DNA of 64,000 bases from Tenebrio molitor. Taxonomy: Eukaryota; Arthropoda; Insecta; Coleoptera; Tenebrionidae. Below are positions 1 through 11,180 of this stretch, piece by piece. The position numbers were made by a program, and so were the translations under genes. The notes below the pieces were generated by a model. It was not told the DNA's origin. It was given only the letters and a program-made list of their open reading frames with translations, and ran no database searches. The stretch is taken from NCBI RefSeq assembly GCF_963966145.1, contig NC_091050.1, positions 20,398,001 through 20,462,000 on the forward strand, written 5' to 3'. The first letter of the stretch is position 1; the number at the start of each line of letters is the position of its first letter.

Positions 1-149
1 CAGAGAAGAGTTAATTTATATTTAGAGCAAAATGGGGAGCACTTCGAGAATTTCCTTTAGTTAATTTTTAGATCATGATTCCGAATTCCAACTTTGATTT
101 CTTTTTGCCGTTATTTTTACTCTCATAACCTACAATTTTGTCGTTATTA

Positions 150-272
150 CTACGTCACATCTGTCAAATAAACCCACAAAATATATCTGGTTGCAGTGTT
201 GTAAATAGCCGAGTAAAAAAATGTTCTTAATTGTATTGTCAACTTAAACAGTCCTTCTTGATCACCCGGTAT
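150..272. mobile_element. Right end of a TIR element (copy of the 725-2100 family)
   Basis: This stretch matches the right-hand 100 bp of the element at 725-2100 almost base for base. It ends in the same terminal repeat (AACAGTCCTTCTTGATCACC). The left part of this copy either lies outside the window or has diverged, and nothing coding is visible in 1-150. Confidence 0.7.
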
Positions 273-724
273 ATTCTTGCAAGAAAAACTAACTACAAAA
301 AATTAATTCTGTTGGGTTGGTATTAACTACGTCATCATTTCGCATTGATAACGTGCATCGATTGATTCAGTGTTTTGACAAGAAGTGTTCTGTGCTTTTG
401 ACTTAAACCATGGCCAGCTCCATTAAACCTATGATTATCGTCATCCAAATTTCGCTTTTAATTTGGCCTTGATATTATCATTGGAATCGTTTTGTGTTTA
501 TTTTCTTGTTATAAGTATTTGGAATTTCCTTGTTTCATTTATGAAAAGTGTATTATTTGTCTTGGGGTTATCTCTGCTGTGGGTGAAAACCATGTCAAAA
601 TTATGTAACGCATAACCTCAGAATAAAGTAATGACGGTTTCACATGTTTACTAAATTTTTTGACATAACATAAAGCTCACTTTAGAGAATCAACGCTTAC
701 CGCGATGCCACTTATTGTGAATTA
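273..724. other. Unassigned AT-rich stretch
   Basis: I see no gene, repeat or RNA here. It lies between two copies of the same TIR element family. Confidence 0.5.
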
Positions 725-2100
725 TACGGGGTGATCAAGAAGGACTGTTTAAGTTGGTAACACTGGATCGTATTTTAAATCAGGGGGGTGAAACTGGCAT
801 TGGCAAAATGGCAGCGGAAAATGTGTGGGTGCCACCGGCGGGGCGCGGAGCGAGAGGGGGAATTTTGAATAAACCGCGCAGGCAAATGTCATTCTTGTCA
901 TCTAGTGACTCTTGTGAGCTTGCGCCTTTGCGAGTTTGCGAACTAGCATCCATCTTGTGTGATGTGTTGTGTGTTTCGTTTTGGGTTATGCCAAGGATGC
1001 TTGGCAAATTTCCCGAAAGTTTTCGTTTAGATTAGTGCGGATTAGTGCCATACTTGATATGTAAACTGTGTAAACTAAAGTTTTTCAGTCGTGGGAGTTG
1101 TTAGCCGAAAGAAGTATTCTTGTAAATATACAGAATCCATCAACTGGTGCATGGGAAATTTGTGAACATCATTTTGAGGCAATAGTTTTGGGAATGAAAG
1201 AAAGGATCGTTTAAACACCGGTTCTGTACCAAAACCTTACGACCATTCTGCAAATGAAGATTTTGTAGTTGTTGATGTCATCAGTCTACAACATTGACCG
1301 CGGTTTGCAAAGGTTTGGATCAAAAACCTTCCTCACATTCTCAAGATGGTGAAATAATGGACAGCATTTCCAGTTTTCATCTTCAAGACCATAATTATTG
1401 TGGAACAGGTGAAAGTGAAGTTTTGACAAACAAGCGTAAATTCGCGAGTAGAAGTATTCCGCAGTATCCGAGGGATATTAAGACTGAAATGTAAATAGTA
1501 CTGTGATTTGTTTTTTACTTTTTTCAAGTGAATGTTAATTTGTTGTTTATCTGTTTTCTTGAATTTTTAGAGTTTTATCTTGTTACATTTTTTTCTTATT
1601 TGTGTCGGTTTTTCGTTCAATATATAACTAATAAATATATATGTGTTTAATTTTATTTTCCTACTATTAAAATTGTTAAGATTTTAAAGTGAAAAAGTAT
1701 ATTTGGTTTTTTTAAAACCAAATTTACTTTTTACACTTTAATATCTTGACAACTAAAAAAAACTTATATCTGAAAAAGGGAGCACTATAAAGACTGTTGC
1801 GTTCAAATTTTTCCCGCGGTCATTTAGTTTGCCACTGGACTACCAGGAGCGCTGTATTTTCCGTTGCCAACCTTTAACATAGGGAAATCAGTTCTTATCT
1901 TAGGTGTTCTGTGTTTTAAATCGTATAACAGGAGTAACTTCCGGTTGTTGGTGGCTTCTCGTTGTTAATGCTATACCTATATCGGATATTTGTAAAATAA
2001 ACCAACAAAACATATCCAGTTGCAGTGTTATAAATAACCCAATTAAAAAATTTTCTTAATTGTACTGCCAACTTAAACAGTCCTTCTTGATCACCCCGTA
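725..2100 (+). mobile_element. TIR DNA transposon with THAP-domain remnant
   Basis: The ends are inverted repeats of about 33 bp: CGGGGTGATCAAGAAGGACT at 727 and its complement ending at 2098. TA lies directly outside both ends, which suggests a TA target site. Related ends occur at 240-272 and 22590-22628. The interior holds a frameshifted THAP zinc-finger domain, so this is a decayed copy of a THAP-carrying DNA transposon. No DDE or RNase H-like catalytic region is readable, so the element is non-autonomous. Its superfamily is uncertain: THAP suggests P-like, but the TA flank does not fit the 8-bp duplications of P elements. Confidence 0.7.
1089..1494 (+). pseudogene. Broken THAP-domain coding exon(s)
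   Basis: After a possible splice acceptor (TTTTTCAG at 1081-1088) a frame reads SWELLAERSIL, then WEICEHHFEA (1152-1181). That is the C-x2-H half of a THAP zinc finger with its conserved Trp. A stop at about 1212 ends the frame. A neighbouring frame continues with LNTGSVPKP, which corresponds to the AVP-type end of THAP domains. A Ser/Gln-rich 66-residue tail follows (1294-1494). The first THAP half with the C-x2-4-C pair is not found in front. THAP domains bind DNA and are common at the N terminus of P-type transposases and derived host genes. This copy is disabled by at least one frameshift. Confidence 0.6.
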
Positions 2101-2152
2101 CTATATGTTATGGCCAGCCCAAATGTCGAAAAAAAGTAAACCAAATGACAAG

Positions 2153-2788
2153 TCGATGATGGAGATAAAGTGGCGATATCTAGTGAAATTTAGAATAACC
2201 ACACATCTAAAAAGTTAAATATCAGATTATGTTATATGCCATTTCATTGTCAAAAACTGTCAGTTTATACTTTTATGACACTATGGCAGGAACATGAAAA
2301 ATTAGTTAGCGTCTTAGAACCTCGAATTCTGTAATTCTTGCATCGTTTTACTCCGAAATGATCAAGTTCGACGACGAAATTCCGATTCGGAGCGGTTTTG
2401 CTGTGATTTTTCATACTTGAGTGTGTAGAAACGTATTTTAAAGGAAAGTTAGCGTCTTAAAACCTTGATTTCTGTAATTCTTGCATCGTTTTACCCCGAA
2501 ATGTTCAAGGTCCACGACGAAATTCCGATTCGTTGCGGGTTTGCTGTGATTCTTCATATTTGCGTGTGTAAAAACGTACATATTTAAAGGAAATTTAGCG
2601 TCTTAGAACCTCGAATTCTGTAATTCTTGCATCGTTTTACTCTGAAATGATCAAGTTCCACGACGAAAAAGTATAAACTGACAGTTTTTGACAATGAAAT
2701 GGCATATAACATAACCTGATATTTAACTTTTTAAATGTGTGGTTATTCTAAATTTCACTAGATATCGCCACTTCATCTCCATCATCAT
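2153..2788. mobile_element. Fold-back/MITE element with 120-bp inverted arms
   Basis: Arms 2153-2274 and 2666-2788 are inverted copies about 120 bp long, nearly identical apart from a few substitutions. The interior is filled by about 2.5 copies of a tandem repeat. No coding capacity is visible. Confidence 0.8.
2305..2665. repeat. Tandem repeat, unit about 143-146 bp, 2.5 copies
   Basis: Units begin at 2305, 2448 and 2594 with (G/T)TTAGCGTCTTAGAACCT. Each continues with TTCTGTAATTCTTGCATCG and then the ACGACGAAATTCCGATTCG block. The third unit is cut off by the right arm of the fold-back element. Confidence 0.85.
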
Positions 2789-3060
2789 AGACAAAATAAA
2801 CTATATAGAACGCAAACTCCCTATTAAATTTGTGGTTCCATGGCCTACTAAATCTGAACTGCGCTGCGCTTATTACGGCCGTAACAAAGCTCGGATTTTC
2901 AATAGAGCAATTAATTCCGCTAACCTCAAAAAATTTACCCTTAACCAACTCCATCTGTTAGCGAAATGGAAAAGAAAAATGTAATTTGAATTGAAATTAT
3001 CCAATCACAATCACATAACGTGTTTATTTTGTTAGGTTAACACTTTCTATTTTGTCATTT
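2789..3060. repeat. Dispersed repeat fragment
   Basis: The minus-strand sequence (GGTTAAGGGTAAATTTTTTG and after) resembles the plus strand at 5125-5170. Open frames of 81 aa (+) and 68 aa (-) overlap here. Neither resembles a protein I know, so I read this as repeat, not gene. Confidence 0.35.
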
Positions 3061-3087
3061 TGACGCAATAGTTATTTGGATCAAAAG

Positions 3088-3187
3088 TCCAGAAAATGAT
3101 ATTTTGCGAGTGTGAGTGATATTGCGTAGCCGAGGCGGTTCAGCCGAGGCGAAGCAACACGAGCACTCGCAAAACATTTTCTGGACG
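3088..3187. repeat. Imperfect hairpin
   Basis: The outer arms are CCAGAAAATGATATTTTGCG at 3090 and its near complement CGCAAAACATTTTCTGG at 3169-3186. A GC-rich core with GCCGAGGCG repeats lies between. It is similar in style to the palindromic cores at 20880, 50520 and 60490. Confidence 0.5.
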
Positions 3188-3249
3188 TGTAATCCACAAA
3201 ATTTTTCATGCCGACAAATTTAAATCATTTTTAAAAAATAAAAAATTTG

Positions 3250-3345
3250 TTTCACAAGCGGAATCGAACCCGCGACCCTCGCGTCCCTGAGCCTAAACAG
3301 AGTCTGTTGGCTATATTTCAATGCTGCTTGGCCACGGTCACTTTT
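3250..3345 (-). repeat. tRNA-derived SINE head / pseudo-tRNA with A and B boxes
   Basis: On the minus strand an A box (TGGCCAAGCAG, 3334-3324) and a B box (GGTTCGATTCC, 3270-3260) both fit the RNA polymerase III consensus. The B box sits in a plausible 5-bp T-stem. The acceptor strands do not pair and the A-B spacing is long for a normal tRNA. This is therefore more likely a SINE head or decayed tRNA than a working tRNA gene. Confidence 0.5.
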
Positions 3346-3505
3346 GTAAGTACTAGGCCGGGAATTTTACGTTCCCGGCGGATTTTGAATCATGCAAAAC
3401 CGTCGATAACGGCCGGCGGCATGAAAAATAAATTTTCAAGAATACGTTTCATGAACGTAAGAATACCTAATAATTACAATAATCAAATTATGAAACATAA
3501 TATAT

Positions 3506-4251
3506 AGTGTTGTGAGGTCCGGTAATTGACTTTGTCAATGACCCATTTGACCGGTCAATAATTGTCGATGACTTGACAAATTTGACCAGTCATTTTTAAA
3601 ATTTAAATTTCCCGCTTATAATGTTGAAGATTATAGGATATAATGACTGTTTGACCGATGAGATGAGGTTATGTTGGGTTGTCTGATTTCATTTACGTAG
3701 CTGCTGACAATGAAGAAATGGATTATGACAATGAAACATCTAAAACTTTAATAAAGATCATTGATTATTAAGCTTTTTATCTATTAGGAAGAAGTGGTTT
3801 TTGTGTTGACATACAATATATTTTTATTTTCATAAAATACTTACCTACTTTTTTAAATTCTAAACGAATGTTTAAGTATTTTAAAAGATACTAAAAAACT
3901 GAAAATACACACACAGTTGTGTTGAAAGTTTTAAAGCGTTTTAAATTAACAAGAAGTTCAAATTCAAGCAAGTATGTTAAAGAAAAAACAAAGTATAACT
4001 TCAAACAATTCAAACTTAACCTCACTTACACAATTTTAGAACAATAATTTATCAATATCAATAAATCTAGATAATAAAAAAATGGAATTAAGAACCATTA
4101 TTTGGTATTAAAATAATCCTTGACATTGAAAGAATCATTTTGTGATGTTTAACTAGTTCCTACTTTTTGACCAATAATGACTGGTAATTGACCGATCAAG
4201 GACCGGTCAACTTTGACCAAAAATAAATGACCGGTCATTTATCCATCACTA
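3506..4251. mobile_element. Possible hAT-like non-autonomous element
   Basis: The left end TAGTGTTG and right end CATCACTA are short inverted repeats. Both subterminal regions are rich in GACCGGTCA-like palindromes. No clear 8-bp target duplication is left, partly because the MITE at 4253 lies against the right end. No coding region is recognised. Confidence 0.4.
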
Positions 4252-4252
4252 A

Positions 4253-4432
4253 TAAAGGGTGTTTTTTTAAATTTGGCGTCGAAGTAGGCGGTGGAGAGTC
4301 GATTGAGAGCTCACCACTCGTGTAAAAGCGTAAGATTTAAACAGCTGATCCGTGATCCGTAACCTGTATAGTACGTTCACAATCGACAGTTCAACGCCTA
4401 CTTCGACGCCAAATTTAAAAAAACACCCGTTA
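4253..4432. mobile_element. 180-bp MITE, copy 1 (GGGTG...CACCC ends)
   Basis: The perfect inverted ends GGGTGTTTTTTTAAATTTGG... (4257) and its complement (to about 4429) are flanked by TA. A second copy in opposite orientation lies at 48151-48330 and has the same length. Confidence 0.9.
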
Positions 4433-6325
4433 TATACATATATAAAATGGACTTGCAAAATCTGAAAATGGATAGAGCACAGTAGAAAAATTAAAAGTAA
4501 AACTATCTATCTGCAGGAAGAGAATACCTTTCTCGTAAGTTTATAATTTTAAAACCTTCCTACTTGTGAGTTTATTCTGAATGGATTTCGTTTTTATGTA
4601 ATCTGTTTTTTTTTAAACAAATGTTTAAAGTTGGTTTCATTACTAATTGGATAATAACTTTACAAATTTTATCTTTGTGTTTATCACAGGTAAATATGAA
4701 ATTCTGTATTAAATTGGATGCAAAGTAGTAACCAGTGGTTGCCAAGGATTTTTTGGAATTAAATACCTATGATAAAATTTGTGTGGTAATATTAGCCAAG
4801 TTTTTTAAAAGCCCCACAAATTTACAGATCCCACGGTCGACGGTCTTGAAGCCAAACTAATCGTAACAAGGAGTTGCTGTAGATAATAAAGAAGAGACAT
4901 GTATCACAGTGAAATGTTTCATTTAGTTTTTTTACATATAATTTTATCAATTTTGGATTTGGTTTGGAGATTGCTGGGAATTTGAAAATAACTGTTGTTA
5001 TTTTCTCCACATGCAACGCACTATTTTCCCATGTTAGTACTTCAACCTTGATGAAATTCAAGGAAATTTAAATAATTGTGGCAATTTAGTTGATTTGTGG
5101 TTTAATATCTTTAAAGAGATGGCGCTAGTTAAGGGTAGATTTTTTGAGGTTAGCCGAATCAATCATTCAGCTAGTTTGTTACGGCCATGGATTTATTAGT
5201 ACTGGATACGGCGTACAACCATCATAGTTGCACAAGACGCACCATCTATTTCTGTCGCTCTCAACGCATTATCTGGGTATTAGCACTATCCTTTAGCGAG
5301 TCCCCCGACTCTGATTGGTATAAATTCTCAATCTATCAATTATTTATTACTCTCCTGTCATTCGTGTCATCTTTTTTCTAATCTGTTTCTCTGAAGTTTG
5401 CATAGTTCGAGAGTATTTGAACCGTCAACTCTATCAAGTATTATTGTTTTAGAACTTGAACATATTAAGAATGACTAATTCGTCTAAAGCCTTTTTCACT
5501 CTAATGTGAAACACTGACATTCGTAGTGTATTTATTTCCCTTTGCTCGTCAACATGTTGGATCATATTTACATGTCGTTTTGCTTTTCGAGGGCTACTAA
5601 AATGCTCTACTGTTACATCTGCATTATATCTCGAATCTACTGATTGAATAGCCGTAGTTTTATTTTCTAACAATTTTTAAAAATAGGTAAGTAAGTTATG
5701 AAAGAGAAATTAAATATTTAAGTTTTATACGCTCTACCTTTGTTGCCACTACAATGTTCTTCTGCGAAATTGAGATTAAAGGGGGCATTAGGTGTGGTAG
5801 GAAAATTCAGGTATTGTGAAGATACTTATACAAACCCTTTTTAAAATTTTGCATGGTTTTTTACATTCATCCTAATCAGAATTCTGAAAATGTTTTGAAC
5901 AAATAACCGCATCGTTTGCAACTTTGATTGTCTCTTCCACACTGATATCCATTTGTTTCTTAAGGTTTTTTTTGGAAAACTGAAATCATTTTTTCACCCA
6001 GGTCTTCGGTATTTGTAAAGAATCGTCTATTTTAGGTACATACCAGTGAAAAGATAAGTCTTGTCTTGAAGAACTATAAGGAGTAGAACAAATTCTGCAG
6101 GTTTTCATTATTGCAATTATTCTATTTTACGAATTCAGAAAGTTTTATGACAGTTCAGACCACAGGTTCAGACTTTTGAATTAATTTCAAACTTCAAAAT
6201 TGACATTTGCGAAACATCAAAACGACATACGTATTGTAATAACAAAGAGAAACATATTTTAATACAGGTTAGAATGAAATGGGGGAAGGTACCGAAGTCT
6301 GTGATATGCTTTTTCAAAGTCGACA
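4433..6325. other. Long AT-rich stretch without recognised gene
   Basis: Only short frames (60-80 aa) occur, and none looks like a known protein. 5125-5200 resembles the repeat at 2789-2955 in reverse. CCATGGATTTATTAGTA at 5185 recurs near 18090. I see no TIRs that bound the region. Confidence 0.5.
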
Positions 6326-6577
6326 TACTATTCCGGACACGGAATCTTGGCCATAAGTGACATTTAACTGACAAATATGTGTGAACTGGCTTTTATTGAA
6401 TATAACCAAACTTTTGACTCAAATATTGCAATTTCTTTGCTTTTTTGATGTCAGAATAAAAACTTCAAAGTGATTTTTAATAATTGTCATTTATTAATGA
6501 CACTAATGATTGGTTTACATTATTTTTTTTAGAAATGCCAAAAAAATGTTGGCCAAGATTCCGTGTCCGGAATAGTA
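6326..6577. mobile_element. TACTATTCCGGACACGG MITE, copy 1
   Basis: The inverted ends (TACTATTCCGGACACGGAAT... and its complement ending GGAATAGTA) are about 27 bp, with TA at the outer edges. The inverted second copy lies at 11738-11963. Confidence 0.9.
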
Positions 6578-7018
6578 CAATTATCACTGAAAATTGAAAA
6601 CTGACAAGTGACGCACAGTTGATTGTTTTTCGCTCGCTCCACAAAAAATCTCGACTCCCATGATTTTAGCTTACCGTGTCGTTTGTAGACGATTTGCGCT
6701 GATCTGCGAACGATTTTCGCTTGTGCTGCGTTACGATTTTACCGTGTCGCATGAAACTAATTATTCACTGCCCGGGAATAAAATGTATGTAGTGCGCCTA
6801 AAGAAGTTTTCACTTAAAAAAATCTGCTGGTCATGCTTAAACTGATTTCCACTACCGCCAGCGATACTAGTCTCACTCATGTTAAGCCAAAGACTAAGGT
6901 TAAGCATCGACATGTTAAGAAGCTTGCGGCACAGTCAACTAAGCCACCAACGCCTATTACGATGGTACAATCATTTATAATGACCCTGTATACTACTATG
7001 ATCTGTGTTTGCAGCTTG

Positions 7019-9639
7019 ATGTCTTCACCTGATTGTAAACGGAAGAAGCTGGCAGACGACGTCAGTTCAGTTGCAAAGATGTCGAATGTAAGTTTACATT
7101 TATTCCAATTTTTTACGTATAGTTTTCCCATTTATAATTTGGTTTTACTACCAGCCCTGTTATCAGGGAGTTAAATACCCCGACAATAGGCAACTACCGC
7201 CATAAATCCTAGGACTGTAAAAGAAGGTCGGTTGTCTGTTGTCTGACTAGGCTACAATATCTTCACGTCTATTGCCAAAACCACAACCCCAGCCCCTAAT
7301 AATTATAATTGCACTGCCATAAAACCAAATTACAAATGGGATCACTACACCACTTACCTACATTATTCTCCAGTTCAAGTAATTGACTTTTGTTTGTTTT
7401 CGCATGCAGGTTTCACCAACAAAAAACTGGGAAACTCAAACTGACAATGTAACAATCACAGAATCCGCTTCCAACGAGGTAACTTTATCTATCAACATAA
7501 AATTTTCAACTCTGCTCCCTAATGCTTGTGCTAATTGGTAACTGTAATGCTTCTTTTCTTTCACAGCGATCTGTCATCGACCTAAACGCTCAGAGCTTTG
7601 AAGATGTTGCCAGCTTGGACGGATTTGTGGATAAAACAATGCTCACAGAGGAATTACTACAGGAACCAACCTACGCCATGATATTTGCACCATCAAAATT
7701 TGGCAAAACTGTAAACCTTAGTATGATTCGTTTATTCTGCGACATCGAAGATAAAAATACAAAGACAAAAGAAGATGTTACAAAGGACCCAACAATGGAG
7801 GAACTACGATCAAATCCCTCAAAGAACATGAAAGTGTTTCTTAGGCAGTTTGCGGACACACAATATGAAGAATGTTTGATCTTGAAACAAGAAAACTTTG
7901 TCATCCAACATTTTGGGCGTCATCCAGTGGTTTTCTTCAATTTCAAGGACTGTAATGTCAAAAATGAGTCAGGAGCAATATTTTATTGTGCTATGAAAGT
8001 GAGGGATGGTTATTTGGAAAACGATTATCTTAAAAATAGTAAAGAATTTCAATCTGGTGATCCGGAACATGTCCATTTAAAACAAACATGTACAAACTGG
8101 CTTAGCTACAGTGATGATAAAGTTGAGAGTCTCTCTGTGATGGAAGTGATTTTTGGTTTGCAGGATTTGATTAAGAGCTTGAGGATACATTGGGGGAGGG
8201 ACCCAGTGTTATTGGTAGATGAAATTGACAAGCCTGGTATAGCCGCCATGGAACATGGGGTTTCTGAAAGTCAAGTACGTAAGATAGGAATTACTATCAC
8301 TAATGTGCTATCTTCGATTTTGAAGTCAGCAGATAAACAGTTAAAACTTCAAGCTGCCTTGCTCACTGGCATTTGCAAACTTGAATATTCTACGCTGTCA
8401 CCTATGGACAAAACAGTGGCGGTATACTTCTTGAGTGACCGTAGATTTTCTAAATATTACGGGTTGACTGGTGGAGAGGTTGATTCTTTAGTGAGGAAAT
8501 TCTATGGCCCACAGGGAGATGCTGAGATCAAGAAGATAATTAGCCACATTAACGCAAACTACAGTGGCTATAATGAGCCTTCCTATTATGGTAAAAAATA
8601 CTGCTTATTCTCCGTCCTTAACTACATAAGAGAGATAAATAAGGATAAGAACAAGGTCAATTTGTGTTTTTGGACGGACGGAGGTTTTTTGACTGGAAAA
8701 CTGCCAATACTCAAGAATTATGAGGTTATTATGATTGCTCTTCACAAACTGTTGTATGGTGATTCTGGTACCATTGCAATACGATATAAATCGGCAATAA
8801 ATGTTGAACATCTTCTCGGACTGTATCGTGAGGAAATGGACCTGTACCCAAATGGAATTTTCAACTTTTTCTTACAACGAGGTTATTTGGCAGTAATAGA
8901 ATTTGAAGGGAGAGAGACGATACATGTAAGAATCCCAAATCTCGAAATTAAAAATATTTACCATCAGATGTTGGAGGATTACCATAACGAGCTTCCAGAA
9001 GCTATTAAGTCAAAATTTACTTCTTGCGGACAGATCTTCAAGTCACTACCCACGCAAGACTCTACAGAGTTTCAGGAAAATCTAGAAAAACTCTGTGAAG
9101 ACTTGAAATGTATTTTTAGATCTAAGCAGTGTAAGAGTGAAGGTTCAATATGCAGCCAGATATTGGCAATCTTGAAGCTTCATACTGACTATGAGAACTG
9201 TGAGATGGAACATCGAGTAAGATATTATTTGGGTGAATATGACAGTCGAATTTATGCCAACATTGATGTTTGGGGGCGTTGTGGCAACTTCGCCGTGATC
9301 TTTGAAGTTAAATACAATTTTGATGCTAGAAGTGAACCGGGCAAAATTGGATCTAAGGCAAAAAGCTCCCTTGCTGCTGCAGAAAATATAGTTAAACTTC
9401 TACCTCATAAATTCAACTCAGAACACCGTTGGAGCCGGAAAGCTGGCCACAAACTTTTAAAGATGCTGAAATTTAATAAAATTGAGCACTACGTTCTTGT
9501 AGCTCTGGCTGTGGATGGTGATTATACTACTCATATGCTTGTTTTTCGAGATACGGACGATTGGAAAAATGTAATTCAAGTTAATCCTGAAAATCATGTT
9601 GCGGAAATAATATCAACTGAGCTAAAAAAAAGTTGCTGA
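7019..9639 (+). CDS. AAA-ATPase-like / PD-(D/E)XK nuclease-like protein, 3 exons
   Basis: The exons are 7019-7087, 7410-7478 and 7567-9639. All introns are phase 0 with GT-AG borders, giving 736 aa. The ATG at 7019 follows an acceptor-like TTTGCAG, so a 5' UTR intron is likely. An upstream in-frame ATG at 6833 is the alternative start. The P-loop is APSKFGKT (about residues 87-94) and Walker B is PVLLVDEID (about 258-266). Their order and the RFGKS-like P-loop fit the AAA-ATPase-like family (PF09820). Near the C terminus, IDVW (Asp about 612) and EVKY (626-629) fit a PD-(D/E)XK nuclease core of the PF08011 type. In known relatives, mostly bacterial, these two domains go together, and their function is unclear. 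Here I infer an ATP-driven nuclease-like protein. No signal peptide or membrane segment is visible. The gene is intact over 2 kb in a region full of broken transposons, so it is probably expressed. It may be of horizontal or transposon origin. Confidence 0.8.
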
Positions 9640-9789
9640 TGTCTGATAAATGATAATAGAACTGGTGAGAATGTTGTTAATATGTTGAGGCTTAAACTGA
9701 GTTATTTACTGATAAGATTTTGCATTCTCTTCATTCATTAAATTTATTTTGTGAAAAAAGAGCATTTTTTGTGTTTGCCTTTGCTTGTT
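9640..9789. other. 3' flank of the AAA/nuclease gene
   Basis: AT-rich, with no canonical AATAAA seen. ATTAAA at about 9738 could serve as the poly(A) signal. Confidence 0.3.
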
Positions 9790-10265
9790 GCACTATCCTA
9801 TCCCTCCGCCATCCGGCGGCACGGCAATTTTGTCGGAGTACATACACTATTACGGATATTACTATCAAGTAATAGTGCAGTGCTTATCAACATAATTACC
9901 GGCGTCTCGCCTCCGCATTTTGACTTTGTTGTGTATTATGTTCTGTGTCAATGTTAAGGAATTTCCGCAAGATATGACATGAGTACCAATAATATACCTT
10001 TTTGAATTTCAACTACCAATTTGTTCTCTAAATCCAGAATTTTTAAATTTTTAAAAAGAGATTGCGGTACTATTCCCGTTGCTGAAATTATAAGTGGTAA
10101 AATAGAAATTTTTTCTAAACTCCAAAGATTTCTCATAGCAACGGAGAGCTCTAAATATTTATTAATTTTTGTGTTATATGTCTGTGTTATATTATGGGAA
10201 TTTGGAACAGCTATATCTAAAAGATATGCTTGCTTTTGTTGCACTATTATTGATGTATTCATGCG
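9790..10265 (-). pseudogene. LINE 3' end fragment, copy 1
   Basis: On the minus strand 102 codons (10262-9954) contain YLLDIAVPNSHN, ELSVAMRNLW and ISATGIVPQSL. This is the C-terminal module seen after the reverse transcriptase in several insect LINEs that are often annotated R2-like. The 3' UTR continues to about 9790. The same segment is present at 57419-58080, but the sequence upstream of codon 10 differs here, so this copy is rearranged. No RT motif is present. Confidence 0.7.
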
Positions 10266-10725
10266 GATGTTGAATATAATTGTGAAAATTAATCAGTGTA
10301 TTGACCAAAGCTGTCTTGAAAGAGGAGATGCTGTAAGAATAGATCGGATTGTAGTCGGAACGAAAACGAGAAATGTTTTGCACTTTTTTTATTAACTTGG
10401 GAAATATTGGTTTGGAAATTTTAGATCTTTTATCGATTCTTATTCATTACACTCAATTGATTTGGTGCATTGGTGCAGTATCTAATGACAAGGAATTTTG
10501 GGGTTTCAAAGAAATTAGGGATTTTAATATGGTTCTGATTTTTTTTGTTCGTTTCATTGCCTTTTTGGGTTGTTTTACTAGGTTTTTAAAGTGCTTAATT
10601 GTACTAAGTAGTCTAGAACAAATATTTTGCCGTGAAAAGCAATAGTAGATACTTATTGGATCTTCTGAGTTTGCAATCGTTCCACCTGGAACCGGTGAAA
10701 TATTCAGACAACAAGACTCCTGATA
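10266..10725. other. Unassigned stretch
   Basis: Several overlapping open frames up to 107 codons occur on both strands without recognisable motifs. They are probably AT-rich chance frames or LINE remnants. Confidence 0.35.
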
Positions 10726-11180
10726 TACAGCGTGGAACAAAAGTATCAAATATTGGCTGTAACTTTTTAATTTCACAATTTATGAAAAAATGTTTAATAT
10801 AAAAGTTGATTGGTGTATTATCCTGCATCATCTGGTCTTTCTAGTTTGTTCCTATCTTGTTTTGTTTCGCTGCTATGGCAACCAACTTTGGTTTTTTAAA
10901 TAGCACCCATACATTTTTTGTGTGATTTTTAAACAAGCGTATCTTTCTGTATTCATAAATACAGTCTTGCCATTATGGGGAAAAAGAATAAAATTAAAAA
11001 AAAAAAACGTGATAAAATTAACTTACTAAGTAATAAAATGCAATATCAAGAATGTTGACAATTTTTGTTGTACGTCATGCATGATAAGAAACCAAACAAT
11101 TTTTATATTAAACATTTTTTCATAAATTTTCAAATTAAAAAGTTACAGCGATTATTTGATACTTTTGTTCCACTCGCAGA
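10726..11180. mobile_element. 455-bp MITE with about 75-bp TIRs
   Basis: The left end GTGGAACAAAAGTATCAAAT... (10732) and the complement ending at 11174 match for about 75 bp, into a poly-A-rich centre. The left edge is TACAG, typical of TA-targeting Tc1/mariner MITEs. It is non-coding. Confidence 0.85.

Noticed and set aside
2739..2984. 81-codon frame
   Set aside because: It starts within the fold-back arm and shows no family resemblance.
3250..3345. Functional tRNA gene
   Set aside because: The acceptor strands do not pair and the A-B spacing is too long.
9751..9957. 68-codon plus frame after the AAA/nuclease gene
   Set aside because: It is the antisense of the LINE 3' UTR.
10453..10776. 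107-codon minus-strand frame
   Set aside because: No motif, overlaps a MITE end and competing frames. Probably chance.
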